From the NCBI RefSeq assembly GCF_023228165.1, contig NZ_JALOBS010000007.1, forward strand, positions 62,001 to 126,000: 64,000 nt of DNA, read 5' to 3'. Made by a program: the position numbers and the translations under genes. The stretch's first letter is position 1, and every line of letters begins with the position of its first letter. Below, piece by piece: positions 37,522-46,792 of this stretch. Source of the DNA: Methylomonas sp. (GTDB taxonomy: Bacteria; Pseudomonadota; Gammaproteobacteria; Methylococcales; Methylomonadaceae). Under the pieces are notes generated by a model that saw nothing but the letters and a program-made list of their open reading frames with translations, was not told the DNA's origin and ran no database searches.

Positions 37522-39345
37522 TTGAAAAAGCTGGCCGGGTTGTTGGCGTTGCTGTTGTTTAGCAACGCCAATGCCAAAACCTTGCACTATCTGTATATCG
37601 AAGCCAACGAAGGCACGGCCAGCGGCGGGCATGCCGCGCTGCAATTGGACGATACGGTTTTCCATTACCAATATCGGGACGGCCTGATACGCCTGACCAA
37701 AGACGACAGCGCCGGCTTCGATTTCGATTACCGTTACTTGCAAAACCGTACGCTGCGGGTTGCCGATATCGCGGTCGCCGACGAAAGCTTTGCGGTGTTG
37801 CAGGATTACTTCAAGCGGCAATTCTGGGAGCAGGATAGGCAATTCAAACAGCTGCAAACCCTGGAAAACGATACGCGCTTGCTGGACTGGTTTATAAACC
37901 TGAAAACGCCACCTCAAACCACGCCGCAAACCCACCCTCGGTTAAGTTTGCCCGCGGCCGGGCTGTTCTACAACGCCAGCGACTTTGACCAAACGCCACC
38001 CATTACCGGCGCCTGCCAAACCCAAGCGGCGGCCGACAACGTACTGGGCGCGTTGCGGCAACGGCACGGAGCCGAGTATTTAACCGAACGTAGCCGCGAG
38101 CTGACCGAGTCGATTCAACGCTTGTCGCCGTCACAGACCGACCCGCAAAACCGGCCGTCCACCTACGGCTTCTCGCAACGCTATCTGGATTTGGTTAACG
38201 CCTCCTTGGCCATTCAAGTGTTGCGAACGGCAAAACCCTTGGCCGTCGATGCCTGCCATGCGCTTGAGTCCCCGGATGGACGACTGGACAACAACCAACG
38301 GCAAAGCTTGCAACGCTATCAGCAACAACTACTGCAAAGCGCAAACGTCTTGCTAACCTCAAACCGCCCGGATTGGGGACAAGCGCTGCTGATAAGCTTG
38401 GCTCGTTTGGTAACCATAGAGCAAAGCCTGCAGAGTGGACGCTGGTTTTTTCTGGATGACTTTGAGCCACTGGCTACGACGATTGACACCGAGCAATACA
38501 CTAGCCAAGCCGAGGCCATGCAGCAAAAATTTCTGGCGACTCAACGGCTCTGGCATCAACGTTGGCAGGCCTTAAGCATCGAAACAGCGCTGGATGACGC
38601 GGGCTATACCGATCTGGAAATCGCCGCCAATCAATACCGGGAATGGCAAACTAGCCGGACCCGACAGACCCTGCGTTACCAAGGCCAGCAGCGCTTGCCT
38701 TTAAAACCGTTACCGCTGCCGGCCTGGATCATTCCAAACTTATCCGACCGACAACTGCAACTGGCCTTGCAGGCCGCCCAACAGCGCACCGCGACCATGG
38801 CCGGGGCCTTGCAAGCACAGTACGCCTATGAACTTTTATCGCGAAATTGCGTGACCGAACTGTTCCACGGCATCAATCTAGCTTTGGGTTCGGAAACTGA
38901 ACAGATCCTGGGCGGCCGACTGAATCCCGTCCTGCAGGTGATTCCCTTCGTGGCTTTTGCCAGTCTGAGCCAGCAAAACCCGGCCAGCCAAATCCGCTTG
39001 TTACCGTCGTTGCGCCAGCAACGATTGGCCAAACAATATGCCGAGGAATTCGCCCCCTGGGTGTTTGCCCGCGAATCAAATCTGTTGACCGCCGAGCTGT
39101 ACCAATACAATCCCGACGATGCGGCGTTTCTATTTTTTACCGACGACAGCGTGTTGGCGCGACCGCTATTCGGCGCTTTCAACCTGCTGACCGGTCTTGG
39201 TCAAAGTCTTTGGGGCTTGCTGCAACTCCCGTTCGACGCCGGCGATGGGCTACATAACGGCGCGCGCGGCCTGTTGATGAGCCTGCCGGAACTGGTGTTT
39301 ATCAACATTCGTAAAGGCAGTTACAAATTTGTGCCGGAGCAATAG
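37522..39345 (+). CDS. Exported DUF4105-like protein (possible permuted papain-like fold)
   Basis: A 607-residue protein starting at TTG 37522, 3 bp after the lipoprotein gene; a signal peptide (KKLAGLLALLLFSNANA) begins right at this start. Residues 19-35 contain SGGHAALQL with a His, and about residue 440 contains LLSRNCVTELF with a Cys. His-first then Asn-Cys order resembles the DUF4105/Lnb and circularly permuted NlpC/P60-like hydrolases. The middle 250 residues are helical and unrecognised. Role in cell-envelope lipoprotein or peptidoglycan handling is inference from fold type and location. Confidence 0.65.
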   Translation: MKKLAGLLALLLFSNANAKTLHYLYIEANEGTASGGHAALQLDDTVFHYQYRDGLIRLTKDDSAGFDFDYRYLQNRTLRVADIAVADESFAVLQDYFKRQFWEQDRQFKQLQTLENDTRLLDWFINLKTPPQTTPQTHPRLSLPAAGLFYNASDFDQTPPITGACQTQAAADNVLGALRQRHGAEYLTERSRELTESIQRLSPSQTDPQNRPSTYGFSQRYLDLVNASLAIQVLRTAKPLAVDACHALESPDGRLDNNQRQSLQRYQQQLLQSANVLLTSNRPDWGQALLISLARLVTIEQSLQSGRWFFLDDFEPLATTIDTEQYTSQAEAMQQKFLATQRLWHQRWQALSIETALDDAGYTDLEIAANQYREWQTSRTRQTLRYQGQQRLPLKPLPLPAWIIPNLSDRQLQLALQAAQQRTATMAGALQAQYAYELLSRNCVTELFHGINLALGSETEQILGGRLNPVLQVIPFVAFASLSQQNPASQIRLLPSLRQQRLAKQYAEEFAPWVFARESNLLTAELYQYNPDDAAFLFFTDDSVLARPLFGAFNLLTGLGQSLWGLLQLPFDAGDGLHNGARGLLMSLPELVFINIRKGSYKFVPEQ

Positions 39346-39396
39346 CCCCGCCAATATAGCCACTTCGGCCCTGCTTGGCGGGTACGGTCGCGCAAT

Positions 39397-40881
39397 TTAG
39401 AGCAGCGTTTGGATTTTTGTCCGTTTGTCCGACCAAAATACCGAGAATTTGTTGGCCATGCCGCCGCGCGCCTTGACGGCAACGCCGACAATGATCAAAC
39501 CTATCCCCGTCAGCCAGGCCTCCGACCACAACAGGCTACCTAATTTTTCCAGCAAACTGTCCGGCGCAACCAATTGTCGCAATGCATATAGAAATCCTTG
39601 TTTCTGAATATCGTCCTGCATCAGCCGATACAACACAAAGCCGGAATAAGCCAGAAAGGTATAATAAATGCCATGCCGCTTGCGAATGTCGCCCCTGACC
39701 GCTTCCAGCAGCAACGGTGTTAAAACGCTACTCGGCCCGGCCGGATTAACGGTAGCCAGTATCGCGGCCGAGTTGGGATGGGGCCCGTCATTATCGACCA
39801 CCTGGAAATTATTCGGCAGATTTCCCGGCGCGTAGCCGAAAACACCATCGGCAATCCGCTGGAAAGCGCTGACATGAATTTGGGGAATGTCGATATTGTT
39901 TTGCCGGCAATCGTCGGCAATGTCGCGCGGTTGATATTGATAATACACGCCGACTCCCGACCGGGAATCGTAAAGCTTGTCCAAGGCGAATTTTTGGTCC
40001 TGCACAAAGGCTTTTTGATAAGGGATAAATTGCACGCCGGCCGCTTCGGCTTTGTTGATCATCCAGTCCAAGACTACCAGCGAAATCCCTTGTTGCGGGT
40101 AACCGCCGCCGACGTTGGAATGCACGCCGGGAAACCAGACCTGCTCGATTCGCGGCTCCTGCCGCCATAACAAAGGATGAAAACTTAACCGTTCGTCATC
40201 GATGGATAGCGCATGACAGGCCTGCTTGATATTGGGGTGCAACTCGTGGTCCGGGAAGGTAAACCGAAATATCCACTTGTCCCATTGGTCGGTCGCCCAA
40301 TCGAACGGCAGGCCGACGGCGTCTACCGTATCCCACACGCCGACGAATTCTATTTGCCGGTTTTGCTTGCCCGGATGCACATCAGGCGCCGGACCGCCAA
40401 AGGCGTTGAACAGACCTTTCATCAGCGGGGTATAAAACACTTTTTCCAATAACGCCGCGTTTTGTGCTCGGTAACCTTCATACAGTTGTAAAACCGCCAG
40501 CTCCAGTGCCTCGTCGGTGGGATATTTGTCGTTATCCAGTATGCCGTTATTGGTAATTAAGCCGGCCAGGGTTCTGATCGTGAAAGCCCCGCGACTGAAG
40601 CCGAATAAGTATATTTTGTCGCCCGGCACATAAACCTGTACCAAACGCTTATACAGATTCCTGACGTTTCTAGCCAAACCCCATCCGAAAGCTCCACCCA
40701 TTATTTTCAAAGGTTTGAACTCCTGGGTACCGACGCCGTCGTCGTAAAAAGCGACCTGATCCGCAGGTCCATGCAGTTTGTTGTAATCAATGGCCTCATA
40801 CATCTTGAAAACGTTGGTTCCGCGTTTTTTGATATTGGAGTTTCCTGTTCCGTCGGAAAGCAGGATGATATTTTTGCTCAT
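39397..40881 (-). CDS. DUF2235 alpha/beta hydrolase with C-terminal membrane segments
   Basis: A 494-residue protein opening with KNIILLSDGTGNS, the DUF2235 hallmark, followed by the nucleophile elbow GFSRGAFTIR and VGVWDTVDAVGLP. VHSNVGGGYPQ carries the late catalytic region. The family includes type VI secretion phospholipase effectors of the Tle1 kind, but no T6SS gene is present here. The C-terminal 100 residues contain two hydrophobic stretches (about 400-420 and 455-475), suggesting membrane association. A single-gene unit, convergent with the exported protein gene upstream. Confidence 0.85.
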   Translation of the reverse strand: MSKNIILLSDGTGNSNIKKRGTNVFKMYEAIDYNKLHGPADQVAFYDDGVGTQEFKPLKIMGGAFGWGLARNVRNLYKRLVQVYVPGDKIYLFGFSRGAFTIRTLAGLITNNGILDNDKYPTDEALELAVLQLYEGYRAQNAALLEKVFYTPLMKGLFNAFGGPAPDVHPGKQNRQIEFVGVWDTVDAVGLPFDWATDQWDKWIFRFTFPDHELHPNIKQACHALSIDDERLSFHPLLWRQEPRIEQVWFPGVHSNVGGGYPQQGISLVVLDWMINKAEAAGVQFIPYQKAFVQDQKFALDKLYDSRSGVGVYYQYQPRDIADDCRQNNIDIPQIHVSAFQRIADGVFGYAPGNLPNNFQVVDNDGPHPNSAAILATVNPAGPSSVLTPLLLEAVRGDIRKRHGIYYTFLAYSGFVLYRLMQDDIQKQGFLYALRQLVAPDSLLEKLGSLLWSEAWLTGIGLIIVGVAVKARGGMANKFSVFWSDKRTKIQTLL

Positions 40882-41223
40882 GTCTGGCTCCTGTTTTTTA
40901 TTGTTGGCTTCGGGTTGTCATCATGCTGCTAAGTTACTGTGTTCCAGGCTTTGCGCGGCTATCCTTCGATAAATTTTCTTAAAATCCAGCGTGAAAGCTC
41001 TGAGGATTATCCGGCAGCGTAGCCTTTTTGGGTAGTTGAGCCGGGAAGATTACTGGCTGTCTGTAAAAAGCGCCTGTTATGCTAAATGAAACGCTGCTTG
41101 CCCGGGCGATTTTTTTACTTTAGTACTCACTTGTTGTCTGCCTTGCTTCATCGACAACGGGTAAGCCAAGTATCCGCCGAATCGAACTATTTGCACGGTA
41201 CCGCTAACGAGGATTTATCGTTT

Positions 41224-42003
41224 ATGCCATTATTCAAAATCATCCGCATCCTGATTTTATTCAGCGTGTTCATCGGCTTGGCCTTTTATGCCCAACAGCA
41301 AAAACTCAAATCCCGCTCCTGGACCGAACCATTACAGCTGGTGATTTACCCCATCAATGCCGACAACGACCATCCGGCCGTCAATGACTATATCCACGAT
41401 CTGGACGATAGCGTATTCGCCTCCATCGATGGTTTCTTTGCCGAACAAAGCCTGGATTACAACCTGATTACCCGGCAACCGACTTCGACCAAACTGGGAC
41501 CGGTCGTAACGGTACAACCGCCGCCGGCACCGTTACCGAGCGCCGGTTATGCGGCCATTATCTGGTGGGGAATAAAGTTTCGCTATTGGGTGTATCAAAA
41601 CACCCCGGACTCGGACTCCAACATTCGCAGAATCAGGGTATTTGTGCAGTATCACGCGGCCGGCAAAGGTAAACGCTTACAACATTCACTGGGGCTGGAT
41701 AAAGGTCTGGTCGCGCTGGTGCAGGCCTTTGCGGCAATCGAACAAGACCAACAAAACAATATCGTCATCGCTCACGAAGTGTTACATACCGTCGGCGCCA
41801 GCGACAAATACGCTCCGGACAACAGCCCCTTGTTTCCTGTTGGCTACGCAGACCCCAATCAATCTCCGCTCTACCCGCAAAAGCGGGCGGAAATCATGGC
41901 AGGGCGTATTCCGCTATCGGAAAATCGTATGCGCATGCCGGACAGTTTGGCCGAGTGCATGATAGGCGAAGCCACGGCTCTGGAAATCAATTGGCTACGC
42001 TAA
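41224..42003 (+). CDS. Membrane-anchored putative zinc metalloprotease
   Basis: About 259 residues from the ATG at 41224 (GAGGA ten bases upstream); an ATG at 41086 would prepend 46 unlikely residues. An N-terminal membrane anchor (FKIIRILILFSVFIGLAFYA) precedes an extracytoplasmic domain. A zinc-protease motif HEVLHTVGASDKY (HExxH plus downstream Asp) lies near residue 185, and the late ENRMRMPDSLAECMIG could hold the third ligand. It does not match a named peptidase family that I can place. Confidence 0.65.
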   Translation: MPLFKIIRILILFSVFIGLAFYAQQQKLKSRSWTEPLQLVIYPINADNDHPAVNDYIHDLDDSVFASIDGFFAEQSLDYNLITRQPTSTKLGPVVTVQPPPAPLPSAGYAAIIWWGIKFRYWVYQNTPDSDSNIRRIRVFVQYHAAGKGKRLQHSLGLDKGLVALVQAFAAIEQDQQNNIVIAHEVLHTVGASDKYAPDNSPLFPVGYADPNQSPLYPQKRAEIMAGRIPLSENRMRMPDSLAECMIGEATALEINWLR

Positions 42004-42065
42004 ACGTATAGTCCGGAAACGCAAGCTCTATCAGGCAACCTGCCGGCCGATTCAGCGCTATCTCA

Positions 42066-42398
42066 TTAAGCCGAGAAGGAAGAACCGCAGCCGCAAGTAG
42101 TGGTGGCATTGGGGTTGCGGATAACGAACTGGGCACCGGTCAGGTCTTCTTTATAATCGATTTCGGCGCCGGTCAGATATTGCACGCTCATCGAGTCGAT
42201 CAATACCGTCACGCCGCCATTTTGAATTTGCGTGTCGTCGTCATTAACTTCTTCATCGAAGGTAAAGCCATATTGAAAACCCGAACAACCGCCGCCGGTG
42301 ATATAAACCCGCAGTTTGAGGTTATCGTTACCCTCTTCCTGAATCAAACCTGCAACCTTGCTTGCAGCACTATCGGTAAACACAATAGGATCGGCCAT
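42066..42398 (-). CDS. erpA: Iron-sulfur cluster insertion protein ErpA (A-type carrier)
   Basis: A 110-residue A-type Fe-S carrier. The three cluster cysteines are in GGGCSGFQYGF and the C-terminal TTCGCGSSF. The ATG at 42398 (MADPIVFTDSAASKVAGLI) matches the family's start, with AGAGAG upstream; the longer frame to 42458 was rejected. It delivers [2Fe-2S] or [4Fe-4S] clusters to apoproteins in the cytosol. IscA is the alternative, but VNDDDTQIQNGGVTVLIDSM and the full tail favour ErpA. A single gene. Confidence 0.92.
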   Translation of the reverse strand: MADPIVFTDSAASKVAGLIQEEGNDNLKLRVYITGGGCSGFQYGFTFDEEVNDDDTQIQNGGVTVLIDSMSVQYLTGAEIDYKEDLTGAQFVIRNPNATTTCGCGSSFSA

Positions 42399-43018
42399 AA
42401 AAGTCTCTCTAAGTAACTGATAAAAAATGATTATGCTTTTACCTACTATTTTAATCAAGATTTATTCGCTTGGCTATCCATAACCGCAAAACACCGCTGC
42501 CGGTATGTTGCCTCAACCGGCGTTAGCTGCGTCCGCCAGATAAAGTTCCACGAATTCAGCAGCAGACACCGGCTTAGCGGTGCAATAACGCTGCCTGCAA
42601 TGACAACCTTCCGCCATTAAAAAATCCCGTTGCAGCCCATTTTCCATGCTTTCCGTGCCGGTCTCCAACCGCGAAGTTACCGTCAGTCCTAGCACGACGC
42701 CCCATTTCCCGCCCGGCACGCGGAATCGCCAACGATTATTCGACAGAATGCGCTTGGCCACGCCGGATAACGGATCATGATCAGTTCTGCCTTTACATCT
42801 TCTCTAGAAAAGCCCAGCATAAATCCCGGTTGCGCGGATAATCCCGCCTTTTGGCACGCGCTTCAGCAACCAGCAACCCCTCAACTTGCCTGGCCTGTCG
42901 GCGATGGGCAATCAGCCACTTTCCAGGCTGTTATTCGGTATAAAATACAGTCTAATTCAAAACTTTAGACTAATACCCGCCGTTATTTTCTATCCTGACC
43001 ACCTAAACCAAGACCCTC
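42399..43018. other. Gene-poor stretch between erpA and the exonuclease gene
   Basis: The only candidate in these 620 bp is a GTG-initiated 82-codon minus-strand frame (42513-42761), Cys-rich near its end (GCHCRQRYC), without a ribosome binding site or recognised family. It may be a small gene or a remnant; I see no RNA gene or repeat here. Confidence 0.35.
42513..42761 (-). CDS. Doubtful small Cys-rich ORF
   Basis: An 82-codon frame from GTG 42761 ending about 115 bp before the erpA start. Its sequence is protein-like (WRFRVPGGKWGVVLGLTVTS) and it contains a CxCRQRYC patch that could bind metal. The frame stays open upstream of the GTG without a better start, which suggests a truncated gene. 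Function unknown. Confidence 0.3.
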   Translation of the reverse strand: MAKRILSNNRWRFRVPGGKWGVVLGLTVTSRLETGTESMENGLQRDFLMAEGCHCRQRYCTAKPVSAAEFVELYLADAANAG

Positions 43019-43819
43019 ATGCGCATTATTTCCCTCAACCTAAACGGTATCCGCTCCGCCGCCAGTAAAGGCTTATACGAATGGCTGGCGCATCAGCACG
43101 CTGAGCTGATCTGTCTACAGGAACTGAAAGCACAGCACGCCAATCTGACCGAGCAAATGCAAAGCCCGAACGGCTATTTCGGTTATTTTCATTACGCTGA
43201 AAAGAAGGGCTACAGCGGGGTGGGCATATACAGCAAAGCGCCCGCCGATGAGGTGATTGAAGGCTTGGGATATGCCGACATAGATGCGGAAGGCCGTTAT
43301 CTGGAGGCCCGGTTCGGCAATTTATCGGTGGTTTCGCTATATCTCCCTTCCGGTTCCAGCGGACCGGACCGGCAAGCCGTGAAGTTCAGCGTCATGGACC
43401 GATTTTATCCGCATCTGGCGGCTTTGATGGCCAGCGGCCGCGAGGTGGTGGTATGCGGGGATTGGAACATTGCCCATCAGCAGGCTGATTTAAAAAACTG
43501 GCGTGGCAATCAAAAAAACTCCGGCTTCCTGCCCGAAGAAAGAGCCTGGTTTGGACAGGTCTTAGACGAGCAAGGCTGGGTGGACGTTTATAGAAAACTG
43601 CACCCGGACGCGACCGACGCCTGCTACACCTGGTGGAGCAACCGAGGCCAAGCCTGGGACAACAATGTGGGATGGCGCATCGACTACCAAGTAGCTACCC
43701 CCCAACTGGCCGCCACGGCGGTATCCTGCAGCATTTATAAACAACAGCGCTTCAGCGACCATGCCCCATTAATTATCGATTACCGACAACCATTATCCGC
43801 GCTGTCATCGATCGCCTAG
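43019..43819 (+). CDS. Exodeoxyribonuclease III / AP endonuclease
   Basis: A 266-residue DNase I-fold enzyme of the XthA/ExoA type, repairing abasic sites and 3' blocks. Key residues are visible in order: LNLNGIRSA (Asn), ICLQELKA (metal-binding Glu), VVVCGDWNIAHQQADLKN (Asp/Asn), WWSNRGQAWDNNVGWRIDY and the terminal FSDHAPLIIDY (Asp-His). Length and order are canonical. A single gene between erpA and the PhnD-like gene. Confidence 0.93.
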   Translation: MRIISLNLNGIRSAASKGLYEWLAHQHAELICLQELKAQHANLTEQMQSPNGYFGYFHYAEKKGYSGVGIYSKAPADEVIEGLGYADIDAEGRYLEARFGNLSVVSLYLPSGSSGPDRQAVKFSVMDRFYPHLAALMASGREVVVCGDWNIAHQQADLKNWRGNQKNSGFLPEERAWFGQVLDEQGWVDVYRKLHPDATDACYTWWSNRGQAWDNNVGWRIDYQVATPQLAATAVSCSIYKQQRFSDHAPLIIDYRQPLSALSSIA

Positions 43820-43890
43820 CGACCAGATTAAAAACCCCGCAAGCGCCTATCCTATTAACCTAACCCTGAATCGTTAATACTCAAAATCGG

Positions 43891-44796
43891 ATGTTGAAGA
43901 ATAGTTGCGTAAATATTGGCTTGAGGTGCCTGCTTGGCCTATGGTTGTGCGGCAATGCAGTGTGCGCCCAAGAAAAACACATGACGTTGGCTTATATCGA
44001 AACCGGTTTAAAGGAACTAAACAACACCGACAAACAAGTCGCCCTGCAGATATTGGCCAGGGAATTAACCAAAAATATCGACGTGGAATTATCGGTTATG
44101 CCGTTAAACAGCATGCAGGAAATGCTTGATTTAGCCAAAGCAGGCAAAATCAATTACAGTCTGATCAACAGCTATTTTTACTTGAAAAACCAAGAAAGCC
44201 TAGCCCCGCTGCTAAAGAAGGAAATATGGGCGGCCCAACGCGGTCAGCAGCTTGAAGAAGATTATGTATTAATCGTCAACAATGACATTGCCTATCAAGA
44301 TATTCGCAGCCTGTCCGGCAAACGGCTATCCCTTTATGCCGATGATTTATTGATGGGGTTTTATTTACAACAGCTCATCCAAAAAGAGGCTAATAAAGCC
44401 CCCAGCAGTTTTTTTAAATCCATCAAAGACACCAGAACCTTGTCTCAATCCGTGCTGGATGTGTATTTTAAAACCAGCGACGCCTGTCTGGTGCCGAATC
44501 ACGTTGTCGATTTAGTCATGGAACTCAATCCCGCCGTAAAACAGGGCATCAAAATAGTCCATCACTCCGGCGCTCATTTCATTATGGCGTTAATACTGGT
44601 GTTCAAAAACAACCCCGAAGTGGAAGCGAACGCCATCCGCACCAATCTACAGGCATTACCGAACAGCATTGCCGGACAGCAGATATTGGACTTATTTCAT
44701 GTTAAAGCCATTACCCGCATACAGCCTGAGTCTCTGAATAGCATGCTGGACCTGTATCGCCGATATCAGAAAAATCAGCACATAAAAACCCGTTAG
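43891..44796 (+). CDS. PhnD-like periplasmic binding protein
   Basis: A 301-residue protein with an N-terminal signal peptide (LRCLLGLWLCGNAVCA) and the bilobal PhnD/phosphate-phosphonate binding fold: LAYIETGLKELNNT, MQEMLDLAKAGKINYSLINS, and ALPNSIAGQQILDLF near the end. No permease or ATPase gene is adjacent, so it may act as a sensor-type or orphan binding protein rather than an ABC importer component. The ATG at 43891 has no strong ribosome binding site. It converges on a small exported protein gene across a strong hairpin. Confidence 0.75.
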   Translation: MLKNSCVNIGLRCLLGLWLCGNAVCAQEKHMTLAYIETGLKELNNTDKQVALQILARELTKNIDVELSVMPLNSMQEMLDLAKAGKINYSLINSYFYLKNQESLAPLLKKEIWAAQRGQQLEEDYVLIVNNDIAYQDIRSLSGKRLSLYADDLLMGFYLQQLIQKEANKAPSSFFKSIKDTRTLSQSVLDVYFKTSDACLVPNHVVDLVMELNPAVKQGIKIVHHSGAHFIMALILVFKNNPEVEANAIRTNLQALPNSIAGQQILDLFHVKAITRIQPESLNSMLDLYRRYQKNQHIKTR

Positions 44797-44850
44797 CGTA
44801 GTTAAGCTTGGTATTGATTAACAATAGACGCAGCAAGCAGGGATAGGATA

Positions 44851-44880
44851 GTTATGGCGAAACCCCCGCTTCGCCATAAC
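44851..44880. terminator. Bidirectional terminator hairpin
   Basis: A perfect 11-bp inverted repeat (GTTATGGCGAA / TTCGCCATAAC, 8-nt loop) lies between two convergent genes; T-rich sequence follows on the plus side after about ten bases. Confidence 0.6.
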
Positions 44881-44893
44881 CCAAGCTACTATT

Positions 44894-45283
44894 TTATTTT
44901 TTGTTAAAAAAATACAAATCGCCGAATTTTCCTTTTAAGGTCATATTTTTATCGTTTTTTTCCACCAAGGAATACACGTCATATTTGTCGGACCGGCCTA
45001 AAATGGAGATTTTTAATTTTCCGCCTTCCACTTCGTAATTAACCGGAGGTTGATCGTAGAAAACCCCTTCGCGGGGGATATGTAAAATAGTGACTTTACC
45101 GTCTTTAAAATTCCAGGTGTCTTCCCGCTTAAGATTTTCCTCGCTATCCGCATTTTTTTTAGTGTGGTCCAGCTTCCAGGAACCATTCACTTCGTCTTTG
45201 GCCTGCAACGCAATGTCCGCATAAACCGCAGGAACGCACAAGGACAAGCCCAACAAAATCACCGCTGCATTGATCTTTTTCAT
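44894..45283 (-). CDS. Small exported beta-rich protein of unknown function
   Basis: A 129-residue protein with a clear signal peptide (1-22, AAVILLGLSLCVPAVYA). The mature part starts like small lipocalin-type domains (VNGSWKLDHTKK) and continues with alternating beta-strand-like stretches (TWNFKDGKVTILHI, KLKISILG, MTLKGKFGDLYFF). It is probably periplasmic. AT-rich codon choice compared with neighbours hints at later acquisition. No specific family recognised. Confidence 0.65.
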   Translation of the reverse strand: MKKINAAVILLGLSLCVPAVYADIALQAKDEVNGSWKLDHTKKNADSEENLKREDTWNFKDGKVTILHIPREGVFYDQPPVNYEVEGGKLKISILGRSDKYDVYSLVEKNDKNMTLKGKFGDLYFFNKK

Positions 45284-45777
45284 TATTATTTTCCTATTCT
45301 CTAATTAACACCTTTTGGATTCTACTCGCCTAAATCCGATAACTAAAGAAAATATAATTCAAGCCCCTATATTTTATAAACAATTGTTTAATAACAATAA
45401 ATTTAAACAAAACTCCATTTTCAAGAATATTAAATGCCACTTGCTTGGCTGCGGCATCGTTGCCCGCATGCGCGCAGCCCGGTAGGATGCAGCAATAACC
45501 GCATCAACCGCGTGGTTAGAATTTAAATTGCGCATAGGACTCTTACCATTGACCAGCCACGTAGGTACGCACCGCGTACATTTTTTTGATCATTATCTTT
45601 TGCAAACGGTATGCGATGCATACCCTACATAGCTAGTCGCGCCATGTGTTTTGCCTGAAGTTAATCAATAGTGGCAGTGTAGTAGAAATTTAATTTTACT
45701 CTGATAATCCTCTAGCCAGCCTCCTCCATCGCCGGTGCGTTACACTGGCGTTTGAGGAAAAACAAGAGGAGACTGAC
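45284..45777. other. AT-rich intergenic region with REP-like palindromes upstream of the IS
   Basis: No gene is supported in these 494 bp. Two related palindromes occur: GTACGC/GCGTAC (45565-45579) and GGTATGC/GCATACC (45608-45624), both flanked by GTAGG or CCTAC on one side. A third GC-rich patch near 45480-45515 may be a degenerate copy. The left end of the insertion sequence lies in the last 100 bp but could not be fixed. Confidence 0.45.
45565..45624. repeat. Pair of REP-like palindromes in opposite orientation
   Basis: The first (45565-45579) has 6-bp arms and the second (45608-45624) has 7-bp arms around GAT. Both share the TAYGC...GCRTAC core and carry GTAGG/CCTAC on outward-facing sides, so they read as an inverted pair of one repeat family. 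Confidence 0.5.
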
Positions 45778-46788
45778 ATGGCACTTTACTGCGGAATCGA
45801 TTTGCATTCAAATAACCACGTTGTGGTGGTGATTGACGAGAATGACCAACGACTTGAAGAGCGGCGTATCGGTAATAATGTATCTCTCACCTTGTCGCTA
45901 TTGGCACCGTACCAGGACCGGCTAGTGGCTATTGCCGTTGAATCGACGTTTAACTGGTATTGGTTAGTGGATGGTTTGCAGGCGGCAGGCTTCCGGGTTG
46001 AACTGGTTAACCCGGCCGGGATCAAGCAATATGAAGGCTTAAAATATACCGATGATCGTTATGACGCTTTCTGGCTAGCCCATTTAATGCGCTTAGGGTT
46101 ATTGAAAACCGGTTACATTTATCCGCGTGAACAACGAGCGATTCGGGATTTGTTACGACGCCGTATGCAACTGGTCAGAACCGGTAGTCGACAATTGATC
46201 TGTGTACAAAGCCAGATCTGGCGAAGTACCGGTATACGGCTGAGTTGCAATCAGTTGAAGAAATCGGACGTGACCCTAGAACTGCCTGATGAGGCCACGC
46301 AGTTAGGCGTGGACAGCCATTTACGGGTTTACCGTACGATTGCTCAGGAAATCGCTCAATTGGAGCAAAAAGTGATGACACAGATCAAACCAAAAGACGA
46401 TTACGATATTCTGACCAGCATGACCGGCGTCGGACCGATGCTGGGGACAACGATCCTACTGGAAACCGGCGATATCACCCGATTTAAACAAGTAGGCCAC
46501 TATGCGTCTTATTGTCGTTGCGTTAAAAGCGAGAAAACCAGCAATGGCAAGAAGAAAGGCGAAGGCAATGCGAAAAGTGGCAATAAATACTTGTCCTGGG
46601 CGTTCTCCGAAGCGGCGCATTTTGCGGTTCGCTACGAGCCTTTGGCGAAACGGTTTTACGAACGCAAACGGCACCGCACCAATGGCATCGTCGCGATTCG
46701 CGCGGTGGCGCATAAATTGGCCAGGGCGGCCTATTATATGTTGCGAGATCAAACGCGATTTGATGCGACACGCTTGTTTGCCAGTTAA
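45778..46788 (+). CDS. IS110-family transposase (DEDD recombinase)
   Basis: A 336-residue transposase. The N-terminal RuvC-like domain begins YCGIDLHSNNHVVVVID with the first catalytic Asp; VESTFNWYWLVDGL carries the Glu, and YTDDRYDAFWLAHLMRLGLL the later Asp residues. The C-terminal part holds the serine-bearing helix-hairpin region (TGVGPMLGTTILLETGDITR, then KSGNKYLSWAFSEAAH). The ATG has AGGAGA eight bases upstream. It appears intact. These enzymes work with an element-encoded guide RNA, and a candidate lies just downstream. Confidence 0.95.
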   Translation: MALYCGIDLHSNNHVVVVIDENDQRLEERRIGNNVSLTLSLLAPYQDRLVAIAVESTFNWYWLVDGLQAAGFRVELVNPAGIKQYEGLKYTDDRYDAFWLAHLMRLGLLKTGYIYPREQRAIRDLLRRRMQLVRTGSRQLICVQSQIWRSTGIRLSCNQLKKSDVTLELPDEATQLGVDSHLRVYRTIAQEIAQLEQKVMTQIKPKDDYDILTSMTGVGPMLGTTILLETGDITRFKQVGHYASYCRCVKSEKTSNGKKKGEGNAKSGNKYLSWAFSEAAHFAVRYEPLAKRFYERKRHRTNGIVAIRAVAHKLARAAYYMLRDQTRFDATRLFAS

Positions 46789-46792
46789 GTTT

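Noticed and set aside
45284..45740. Search for the missing attC half (RYYYAAC) left of the IS
   Set aside because: No convincing R' complement found, so the left junction of the IS is left unresolved; a deletion there is possible.
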